This document shows positions 54,401 through 64,000 of a stretch of 64,000 nucleotides of DNA, piece after piece. Every line of letters starts with the position of its first letter. Position 1 is the stretch's first letter. The DNA comes from Roridomyces roridus (lineage: Eukaryota > Basidiomycota > Agaricomycetes > Agaricales > Mycenaceae): positions 1-64,000 of the forward strand of contig JARKIF010000177.1 of NCBI GenBank assembly GCA_029378245.1, read 5' to 3'. Below the pieces are notes generated by a model that saw nothing but the letters and a program-made list of their open reading frames with translations, searched no databases and was not told the DNA's origin. The translations under genes were made by a program, and so were the position numbers.

Positions 54401-54675
54401 AGGGTGACGTACCCGCCGTCAATGCTCGACTCCTCGTACGTCCTTCGCATCGTGAGCCAGCCTTTGCGCGTCTTGGGCGCATCGTTGATGTTGGCGGCAC
54501 CTTCTTCGTCATGGGAGGCACTCGCAGCAAGCTCCGCCCTGCGTTTCTTGCGCGTGTCCGAGTCTTCTACTGGCACGGAAGTGTAGACAATGTAGTACAA
54601 GACGGCGGCGATGACGAGGGGAATGAACGTCAAGCCCCCGAGAACATAAGCATAGAGCAAGGCTTTCAGAGTCAT
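51432..54675 (-). CDS. TM-PH-SMP lipid-transfer protein (Nvj2/TEX2-like)
   Basis: Starting [20 protein letters not shown] (54675), which is a TM anchor, followed by a PH-like region ([40 protein letters not shown]). After an intron [17 protein letters not shown] leads to the SMP domain ([75 protein letters not shown]). A short intron (about 53176-53236) joins KEI to [17 protein letters not shown], then a Ser/Pro-rich tail of about 550 residues ends at 51432. SMP domains carry lipids between ER and other membranes; the PH plus SMP order is that of yeast Nvj2 and animal TEX2. The long open frame at the 3' end is the tail of this gene and should not be annotated separately. Confidence 0.87.
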
Positions 54676-54951
54676 CAGCTCGAGATCTAGAGGCTGGGGC
54701 GAGGTGTTGTCGATGAGCAGCCAAGTAAGTCGATCTCGGGACAATGACGCGGGGTTACAAGCGGAACACGTGTACACACGTTCCCAACAAATTCTCTAAA
54801 AGACATATTCCTCCCAATAGCTGATACTACTACTACATTTGGCGTCCATAAATATCGAAAAGATGGGTGCAGATACGATACAATCGTGAGCGACCGGCCC
54901 AATAGTCAGTGTAGGGTTAGTAGTGAATGTAGCATGACGGTGATGGAGATT

Positions 54952-57690
54952 CTACACCCGTCGCGTCTTGATGGACCGTAATTTCTGGAGCAGAGCCTGT
55001 AGAGGTTGCTCGTGAGATTAAAAGGAAACAGAGGATAAAGAAAACCCACCTCGGTCTGCTCCGGATCCAAAGTCCCTCTCCTCCTCTCCGCATCGAGCCC
55101 AAGCTCGATACTATCCAAGACATCCTCGATTAAATCCCGATAATCAACTCCAAAAAACTGCGTCAGCTTCGCCGCTCGCCGCCTCCTCATCTGGAACTCC
55201 TTGGTCCCATCCGGCGAACTCGTCGGTGTGGTTTGACCGACCGTAATTATTGTCTCGGCCGACAACACCGACGAAATACTCGCAAACGACGCTTTGGACG
55301 TCAGGGAAGTCATGGACGTCCGAGCAGGCAACGATCGCCTCCGTACCGTCTTGGCCTTTATCGGCGCAAACTCGAGCGGCGATTGCCCAAGATCGGCATC
55401 CACATCAGGATCCCAATATGTGTCCTCCACATCGTTGAGGTATTGGTGCAACTCCACCAACGACTCCTTGTCGTCTCGATCAAGAATATCGTTGAGCGAG
55501 TTGAGCGAGTGCTGATAATGCGTGTACACAAACGCATTAGCGCCAGTAGTACCAGCGCTTGGCTGGGCATTCGCAAGCAAGAACTGCGACGAATCAGCCG
55601 TTCCAGGTCGCTCACGTTTGCTCTGGTTGGACGCCTTGCGCCGATACGGCGATTGGTTCGGGTTGCGCTCCACCGGGATGGAGGTCGACACGGCACTCGG
55701 ATTTGGACTTCCACCAGAAGAACTCGAGCTCGAGTTGTACAACTTTTGTGGCGGCGCGACACCAAACACCTGAGTCCAGGCTCAGTCTTTGTTGAGTAAC
55801 AAGAAGGATAAAAAAACGCACCTTCTCCATTTTGAGTGCTCTCCGGACAATGATCGCCTTTTCTTTGTCTCCCAGGTCCTCCTTCACCCTGTTGGCATCC
55901 GGCCAAACATTCCTCCCGCCAAGGGCGACAGCACTGGAGGATCTCCGCTTCCTTACCCAGGGTCTTGAGCTTCCAGAAGACGTAGGAGTAGAAGCACCAT
56001 CGAGTGCCAGCGTGCCGTCAAGTGCCACGACAGGCGGCGGCAACGGTGGCGAGTCAAGGACAGTCCCCGGCTTGAGAACGAGCGAGGGCGGCACGCGCGA
56101 ACCCAGGAAGCGATGCAACTTGGCCAACTTGTCTCGCCGTTGCCGCCTCCCGAGTTCCGCCTGCTCCTCTGCCGACAAGTCGGATACGGAGAAGAGCGAA
56201 GGGCTTGATGGCGAATTGGGCAGACTCGCACGAATTCGGCCCCGGCCCCTACGCTCAAGGCTGGGTGACAGACTATCCGTAGTGTCTGCGACCGAGATCG
56301 AGTCGTCTGGATGGATCTCGATTTCTTGGACTTCCTCCTCGTTCGAGTTGGAATGGAGATCCATGAACGAGTGCACATCATCCTCCTCCTCCACAAGCCC
56401 CTCATCGCTGAGGGGCGTACTCGGTGTCGAGTGCCGCCGCCCATTGGCCGTCAGATACAACGTCTTGTCCGGAAGCGACCACGGCGGAATGGGCTTCTGT
56501 GCGAGCATTTGCCCAACCATATTCATGGACGCCGCAGTCTTGTGCCCAGTCCCCTTTGGCTTCGGCCTCGTCGGGCTTGCCACATCGAGGAACGACAGGG
56601 AAGCGGCTGCGTCGGGATGAAAGTCTGCAGCGCCAGGAGTCTGGCCAAAGACCTGGGCGAGCTTGCGAGACTTTTTGATGAGCTGAGCACGCTCGGTCGG
56701 GTTCAGGAAGTTGGTTGTTGGGGGCATAGCGTCTGGGGGCAGAGCCCGCACGGGAACTGTCGGGGGTCCCACTGCTGGCGGATTCGGACGTACTGAAGCA
56801 CGACTACGGCGAAAGTCGGGCTTGGGAGTTGTGGGAATGGGTGGTTTGGGGCCCCTTGGCGGTAAGAGAGAAGGAGGGGGTGCGGCGACAAAGGGGCTGC
56901 TGGGTGATTCGAGATCAATGAACGAGCCGGGTTCCGAGGAGACGGAGATGGACGATCGACGGCGTGAATGGCGATGGCCGTCGCTCATCTGCGGCGAAGA
57001 GCTCATTTGGGGCGACGACTGGAGTGAAGATGAACGTGACTCGGCGGAATCAGTACGTTGCTTGACGAGTTTGCTCCGGCTGCGTTTGTGTACGACCTTT
57101 GTTGCACTCTTTTTGCTTCGCAGCGGGAGGAAGGACGTCGACCTGGAGGGCGGAGAGGGAAATCGGCTATCAGCCAACGGCGATGATGGGCTAGATTCGC
57201 TAGACTGCCGTCGCTGGTTGTCAGTGTCACCACGGTTGCCGACGACGCCACTGCTGCTGCTGCTGCCCTCTCCCATCCCCCACTCTTCCCTCCTCATCGA
57301 CGACGACCGCGGCGGTGGGCTTATAGCCTTGGGACTATCCATGCTGAACAGCGGTGCTGGATTGATGTACGGGTTGCTCTCCACGCTCACTGGTGTCAAC
57401 GCGCGTGACTCGAGCATTGGGCTCAGAGGCGTCAACGGCGAGGTTGGCAGTCGCGTTCGACGCGGTGGAGGCGGGAGACCCTGCATGATTGGGGGAGGTG
57501 ATGGGAGTTCGGCCGACCACACGCGTCTTGTCCGCTCGTCGTGCTCCAGGAGCGCGTCCAAATCAGACGAGATTACAAGGTTATGTCGCTTGCCGCCTGG
57601 CACAAACTGGACATCGACACTCATGGCTTCCGACCTCGGCCGGCTGCAGGTCGAGTGAGCGTCGGGAGAAAGAGTCGAGGGCAGTGACAA
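54952..57690 (-). CDS. Large disordered conserved hypothetical protein
   Basis: First exon from MSLPSTLSPDAHSTCSRPRS (57690), or from an internal MSVDVQFVPGGKRHNLVISS (57624), runs about 600 residues, rich in Ser/Pro/Arg with SH3-like PxxP stretches. A short conserved-looking piece (TERAQLIKKSRKLAQVFGQT) lies in the middle. After an intron at KMEK it continues VFGVAPPQKLYNS and a folded-looking C-terminus: RRRRAAKLTQFFGVDYRDLI, EDVLDSIELGLDAERR. A last intron joins EQTE to ALLQKLRSIKTRRV. The C-terminal block and KLAQVFG and FGV repeats suggest a scaffold. No named family recognised. Confidence 0.75.
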
Positions 57691-58986
57691 CTGACTTGGG
57701 TATATGATATTGGAAATGGAAAATCGTCGCTGTGGATCAAGATGCGGGATGTGGGATGTGGCTGACGTTCTGGCTGTCCTCGCTGTCTACTGCAGAGTTC
57801 TGGGCGCAGGTGTCAAATGAAAAGGGTACGATGCTTCGCGTCTTCGATTTCTCTCTTGTTCGCGTCGCGTCTCCTCAGAAAAAAAATTCAAAGGATTGTA
57901 TTCCTTGCGGATACAGTCTTATTTATCGGGTACAGAGCGCCGCCTCAAATCATCATACGCTCGGTGTCGTGCAAGAACCGTCCGAGACATAATTATAAGA
58001 TCCCAACGAGGCTGTGGTTGCCATGACTTCCAACCGATGGCGGAACAATTGCGCTCTCGACTCTTTTGGCTACAGTGTCTACGACGACTACGACTGGAGG
58101 AGTATGGAGTGTGGCGTAGTCTAAATGGTTACCTGCAAAATTCAATTAAAGCATTTGTAGCATCGGGCAGACGGAACGGAAGTCTGTAGGTCCATGTAAG
58201 TGACATGTTGAATTGAAGACCAACACGTTAATCCCTGCAAGAACACTACCTGAGCCAATATAACGGTCGCAGCCAACTCTCACGCCTACGCTCCCTCGTG
58301 GGTGAACGTAGTAAAGAGAGCTGATACCATCTGAATAGCGAACTGTGATTTTCCGCAAGAGAGTTGATTGGGATCGTCAACGAGGCAAGCTAGCCTTGCA
58401 GGGTGAGCTCTGGCGAGCTTCCTTTTCGCGCTGTCAGTCTACGCGCGGGGTGGTGCACTGGCCTATCATACAGAAATGAATAGGCACACAGGAAGTCGGA
58501 CCGGAATGCTCTTTGGGCGTCAGAAAGTCCGAGGTCAACGAAAAATAACAGCTGTTGGACCCTGAAATGTTCGTTCCAACTTTGTAACCGTCGTTTCTTC
58601 CACATTTGCGCGTGGATTTTCAGAGCATGAGAAACAGAGAGCTGGCAGCACAGGGTAGAGAAGCCGCAACAGGTTGCGATCCAATTGACAGTACTGTGTT
58701 TATTCCGTGGAACCAGAGTTCTAAAGATGCCACCACTCGTGCAGGGTATAATGATCGGAGGCAGCAAAATCGCCTCGAGGACAATTCCAACGGAGAGCGA
58801 ATGAGCATGAGCAGTCCAAAGAGTAAGAACGTTGAACGAGGTTTCTCTGGTGGTGTTGCAGAGAAAGGATTTGATGGTGGCTGTGCACCACCTCCACCTC
58901 TCGTCCTCGCCAACGCACCGACGCGTCCCTCACGCGTTCCCGCCATCTCTTCCTAAAACCACAGTCCTTTTCTCACGAAATCAGAC
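57691..58986. other. Intergenic, no supported gene
   Basis: 1.3 kb between the disordered-protein gene and RVB2. Open frames on both strands at 58390-58956 overlap each other and lack domains or paralogues. The last 50 bp contain the RVB2 leader. Nothing else is identifiable. Confidence 0.45.
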
Positions 58987-60572
<1,586 letters not shown>

Positions 60573-61251
60573 GCTTTTGTGGGTGGAGCCATTCAAGTAT
60601 TTTTGGTGGGTCCATTTCCGCTCCAGAGCTTTCTCCTCTTGGCTGAACATCTGTCCTAGGTTGTAGCTATCTGTAATGCGTGTAATAACCCTTTCCCCCA
60701 GTGGTCTATCGGTCCGTTCTGCGTGAGTGTCCGTGTGCGTCCGTCGTCAGAAGATATTATCCCGCACCAGACCACTCTGGACCATGCGCCCTTTTTTTCC
60801 AGTCATGTGTCGTCTCGAGTTCCTTCCGAATGCTCCGAGCAACTTGCGAAAACCCGACGTCATGCGGATCTCAGCCAGTAGGAATCCGGCGCGTATGGGA
60901 TGGCCAGACGGCTTGTGCGGCACCGCTATCCAATGAATGTCCGTACATACTCTCAAGGTACGCCGATACAATCCCGACATGCAGCCGGAGGCGCACGGAT
61001 GTAGCTGGAAATATGCCAGCTCTCACCGCCTTGTTCGATAAGCGGCAGAGACTGTCCCTCGGTGCCTGCCTTCGGTGTCATGATTGCGCAGAAGCCCAAC
61101 CTGACTGACTATGATCTGCTATCTCGGGATGACATGCCGAAGAATCTGGGCGGCGGCCCCATATTTAGATTTCTGTGTTCTCCTTATAAGAATGGTGTGG
61201 AATGGAACACCGAGAGACAGCAAATCAACACACTCGCATTCAACGAACTCC
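60573..61251. other. Intergenic between RVB2 and the Pro-rich gene
   Basis: No coding signal supported by a family or by splicing. Contains T-rich stretches, for example near 60788. An open frame at 61062-61370 overlaps the next gene in another frame and is probably spurious. Confidence 0.4.
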
Positions 61252-61736
61252 ATGGTACGCGGATTTTTTGTGATCCAGCAGCGACCAGAGCGCTCATCCC
61301 CTCCCCAGACGTCCCGAACCCTGTCTTCCACTATCCCTGTGCGTGCCTGCCCTCCCTTGCACCGACTTGAATGTAGTATCCTCATTCGCCTATCCAGCCT
61401 CCACCACCCCAATACTCTGCGCCCGCTCATAAAGTTTCGCGCATGCCGTCCACAGTACGTGCCTGTACTTCCACTGCACGACCTAGTCGTCTCATGCCCG
61501 CCCGAAGCAATACGCCGCTCCGCCTCCGTATTACCCTGCCACTGGCAAGCAGTACCCTGCCACGGATAGCAAAAAAACGACGCGTTGGAACCCCTTCTCG
61601 CGGAAGCAGACTGCCGCTCCCCCCAATCCGCGCGGTCTAGAGGTAAGCGTGTGTGCGCTGGCAAAGCGTTCAAGCATCTAACAATCAACCTTTGAAGGCG
61701 GAGATGCTCGATCCAGAAGACAGGGCTTGGTCTTAA
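61252..61736 (+). CDS. Small Pro/Tyr-rich protein
   Basis: Exons joined by regular introns: MVRGFFVIQQRPERSSPPQT, RTLSSTIP; then YPHSPIQPPPPQYSAPAHKV, SRMPST; then SSHARPKQYAAPPPYYPATG, KQYPATDSKKTTRWNPFSRK; and, after GTAAGC and an AAG acceptor, AEMLDPEDRAWS ending at 61736. The proline-rich body with a short conserved acidic tail (DPEDRAWS) looks like a real gene and not a random frame, because all three splice phases keep it open. The start at 61252 is tentative; an upstream exon is possible. Function unknown. Confidence 0.5.
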
Positions 61737-61862
61737 TGATTCTGAACAATTTTTTCATCGACGGACGACCTAACTTATTATACACTGTGGCCTAATATTA
61801 GTTCCTTTCCGGAGGTCCGAAATACCTCTCCTGCCTTCTCACCTCGACCGCGTCGAGACCTC

Positions 61863-63050
61863 TCACCCGAATCGTTCCTTGGCAAGTTTCTGGAACATGG
61901 CCATAGTCGCGCTCTCCTTCTCCTTGTACGCACTAGCCAACTCTCGCGATGCAGCCGCCTTATCTTCGTTCTTCTTCTCGTAACGTTTCTTCGACGCATC
62001 CCGTTTGGCAATTCTTTGAGGAACAATCAGTTTTGGTGGTTTGACAGTGAAGATGGAATGAATACTCACTGGTCCCTAAAGCTGTCTCCGCCTCCGAGTA
62101 AGACCGACTCTGGCGCCTCTGTCCCATCGTCCCCTCGTTCCCTGAAAGACCGGTCTGCTTCTCGTTTCGCGCGCTTGTTTTCCAGCTGCGCCTCACGGCC
62201 AACCGACCGCGGACCCAACATATCCTCGACGCGGTCCTTGGCCTCGGCCTTGTCCCGCTTGCGCTTGAGACTTCTGTCTTCCTGTTCCGTCTCTCGAGCA
62301 AGTTCTCGGGCAAAGACGAGATCTGAGGAAGAAGGCAGGGTGGGACCTTGTACGCGGCCGGCTGCGGAAGCAACAGGCGTGGTGGTCGAAGAAGAGTCTC
62401 GACCATATGTCGCGGCTCCCACTTGCTCACGGACCACGCGCAAGGCGTCGTTGTCTACGCGCGACTTGTTCGACGCAAACGACCATTTGTAACCCGTCTG
62501 CGAGTCGGCAGAGATGGTGGCTGGGTCCACGCCAGCATAGAGCGTTCCTGGATGGTCTCATTAGCAATGGATGAAGTCCCAATGAAATCCTGTCAAACTT
62601 ACTGGGCAGTTTCCCTCGATTCCAAGCCTACATGGCTTAATGAATGGAGAAGCAGCGCGAGAGAAAAGCCACACACTTTGACAAACTTGCGGAAATAGCT
62701 GCTTCATTTTGAGATCCCACAGGCACCATGACGGAGTTGCTCACCTGCGTGCCTTGTCGCCAGAAAGTTCGTCAAAGTACTGTTGCAATATTGGTCAATA
62801 GGTGAATAGCTATTGGCTTCTTGCACAAATTAACCTTGTTCTTTTCCGTCTTGAGCCATATGCGAAACTCGTCCCCTTTGCGGAAGTAGTCCGACTCTGA
62901 TATGGGAGACGCGTCGTGTGGTAAAGTCCTGCATGGCAATGAGTCCAGGCACACGACCATGGATTCGAGGCCGTACCTTTGCTTCTCGTGACTGTCCGAG
63001 TCTCTGGAACGCGAGCGGGATCTCGAGCGAGGACGGCGCTCCGAAGGCAT
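61863..63050 (-). CDS. RS- and KE-rich conserved nuclear protein
   Basis: First exon MPSERRPRSRSRSRSRDSDS (63050), an RS repeat. After an intron it reads SESDYFRKGDEFRIWLKTEK, YFDELSGDKARR and VDPATISADSQTGYKWSFAS, then charged regions (DRSLKRKRDKAEAKDRVEDM, ENKRAKREADRSFRERGDD), QRIAKRDASKKRYEKKNEDK and a final KESATMAMFQKLAKERFG. The 'EYFRKxxEFRxWLxxEKxKYFDELSGxKARxYF' style is that of a conserved eukaryotic protein linked to RNA processing whose name I am not certain of. The RS repeat supports a splicing-related role (inference). Divergent from mL40 over 42 bp. Confidence 0.65.
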
Positions 63051-63092
63051 TGAGTAAGGAGGAAGGTTGATGGCATCAATAATTTTCTGCAA
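63051..63092. promoter_or_regulatory. 42-bp bidirectional promoter interval
   Basis: The start codons of the RS/KE protein (reverse strand, 63050) and mL40 (forward strand, 63093) are only 42 bp apart. The interval includes an AT-rich ATCAATAATTTTC stretch. Both start codons are backed by plausible N-termini (an RS repeat; a mitochondrial presequence). Confidence 0.55.
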
Positions 63093-63643
63093 ATGTCTTC
63101 CTCCCTGCTCACCCGTTGGAAGCCTGCTGCCACCCTCGTCCGGCAATACGCCAAACCAGCAGACCCCACTCAAGGCGACCAACGCCTGAACATCATCCGG
63201 CGCGTCCTCTACCCAGGGAACATCCGTAACAAACCCACACCAACGGGCACCTGGCGACGCGACGTCCGCCAAACCGTCCAACGCGCCATTCCCTCTGTGC
63301 AAGCTCACAACACCATCGAGCGGGCATGGTTGCTGCACAAACGTCTCGTTCGGAAACGTCGCGAGGAGCAGCTGGAGCGCAAGTACGAGTGTATGCGTCG
63401 GGCCATGGACGAGTTGAAGAAGATTGACATGAAACTTTATATGGAGGCCAACCAGGTGGATGACCCGAGGCGGAGGAGGTGAAGCTGAGATGGCGCAAAT
63501 GAAGGGTTTGCCGGTCATGGAGGCGCGAGCATTCGACGCCCGCATTCGAGGACTGTTTCCCCGGGAACTCAAGATCCCCGCCGACACACCCGTCCTCAAC
63601 GGGTTGGAATTACGAATGGACGCCAATAGAGAGGCCGATATAA
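63093..63643 (+). CDS. MRPL28: Mitochondrial large-subunit ribosomal protein mL40, two 1-nt indels
   Basis: MSSSLLTRWKPAATLVRQYA is a basic, amphipathic mitochondrial presequence. QRLNIIRRVLYPGNIRNKPT, TVQRAIPSVQAHNTIERAWL and RREEQLERKYECMRRAMDEL follow as in fungal mL40 (yeast Mrpl28). The first frame ends at 63482 after DDPRRRR, but the next frame carries on with MAQMKGLPVMEARAFDARIR and GLFPRELKIPADTPVLNG. It then changes again at about 63604, where GGGTTGG in place of GGGTGG hides the expected end GWNYEWTPIERPI and the TAA at 63641-63643. Adding one base at about 63455-63465 and removing a T at 63604 would give one frame. Both changes lie in ordinary coding sequence. Confidence 0.82.
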
Positions 63644-63749
63644 CGTACGAGACCGACGCAATGGATATAGTAACAGTGCTTTGGTTTGGCAAGTACAACG
63701 AATAACAAAAAAGCAAGAATCTACCCCCATCTCTCGTCTCGTAACGCGA

Positions 63750-64000
63750 ATTCAGGCAATCCCAGTTCTCCACCGGGTTATTACCGCGCCCACTGGGTGC
63801 AGTCTTGCCGACGACAGCAGAATGCACTCCCTCCAAAGCTTCCGTCCACTGTTGAGCGCAGCATACCTCTTCTTCTCCAGACTTTGTCTGCAGTCGACAG
63901 TTAGTAAACCAATGAAAGCTAAATCCAGGCTTACTTTGAGTCTAGCGCGAGCCGCATGCCGACCTGGTCGATCCTTCCCTCGACCTTGCCCTCGAGAATC
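63750..64000 (-). CDS. COP9 signalosome subunit 2-like, C-terminal part
   Basis: The reverse strand enters from the window end with ILEGKVEGRIDQVGMRLALD. After an intron (about 63885-63935) it reads LEKKRYAALN, and in the next frame WTEALEGVHSAVVGKTA. This matches the last part of CSN2, whose family ends with a GRIDQVN helix then RY.ALD.W...L..L..AVV.K. CSN2 is the PCI subunit of the deneddylase complex. The frame change at about 63850 is repaired by adding one base (an N-Q-W codon boundary). Only about 60 residues are visible, and the end is not certain because the reading after GKTA runs into mL40 antisense sequence. Confidence 0.55.

Noticed and set aside
56711..57658. Forward-strand open frame of 315 residues
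   Set aside because: It is antisense to the Ser/Pro-rich first exon of the disordered protein; composition is a by-product of codon bias.
58390..58956. Overlapping open frames on both strands upstream of RVB2
   Set aside because: Mutually antisense, no family signature and no clear start context; chance frames are more likely.
62772..63836. Reverse-strand open frame of 354 residues spanning mL40
   Set aside because: It crosses the mL40 gene antisense, and only its first residues (the CSN2-like end) make sense. The rest has no family resemblance.

Overview
The window is nuclear DNA from a filamentous basidiomycete, most probably an Agaricomycete close to Rhizoctonia (Cantharellales). The grounds are dense genes cut by many 45-60 bp introns with GTRNGT donors, families typical of that group (DUF6535 membrane proteins, fungal F-box/LRR-like proteins opening with a TLPFE motif, single-pass membrane proteins with an 'FTIDDT' ectodomain) and repeated local segmental duplication. 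The species is inferred from gene content and was not tested. I see no rRNA, tRNA, CRISPR array, transposase or reverse transcriptase.

Layout. 1-7.7 kb holds trafficking, signalling and RNA genes: IST1 (ESCRT-III regulator, -), an SH3-RasGEF (+), Rab5/Ypt5 (-) and a Mei2-like two-RRM RGG protein (+). 7.7-23.2 kb is accessory and rearranged: a decayed locus with a ~200 bp tandem repeat, two F-box paralogues, a single-pass membrane protein, and a duplicated block (membrane-protein 5' piece, F-box 5' piece, APH-type kinase-like gene) in which the second APH copy has a nonsense codon. 23.2-36 kb returns to conserved genes: a SIKE-like coiled-coil polyQ protein, a small RRM protein, a putative DNA-binding protein and the exosome cofactor helicase Ski2. 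36-47.4 kb is accessory again: lineage-specific paralogue pairs with differing lesions, a third F-box gene and a DUF6535 protein. 47.4-64 kb holds a sulfotransferase-like protein, a membrane-anchored protein kinase, a TM-PH-SMP lipid-transfer protein, a large disordered protein, the AAA+ ATPase RVB2, an RS/KE-rich nuclear protein, mitochondrial ribosomal protein mL40 and the end of a CSN2-like COP9 subunit.

How they relate. There are no operons. Several housekeeping genes sit head to head over short shared promoters (IST1/RasGEF 109 bp; Rab5/Mei2-like 247 bp; RS-KE protein/mL40 42 bp). IST1, Rab5, RasGEF and the SMP protein act in membrane traffic and signalling; Ski2, the Mei2-like protein and the small RRM protein act on RNA; RVB2, the putative homeodomain-like protein and the RS/KE protein are probably nuclear.

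A main caution: several clearly conserved genes (RasGEF, mL40, CSN2-like) are broken by single-base indels in otherwise well conserved coding sequence. That looks more like residual assembly error than gene death, so the lesions in the lineage-specific paralogues should be checked against reads before they are called pseudogenes. Exon boundaries given here are read by eye from splice signals and frame continuity.
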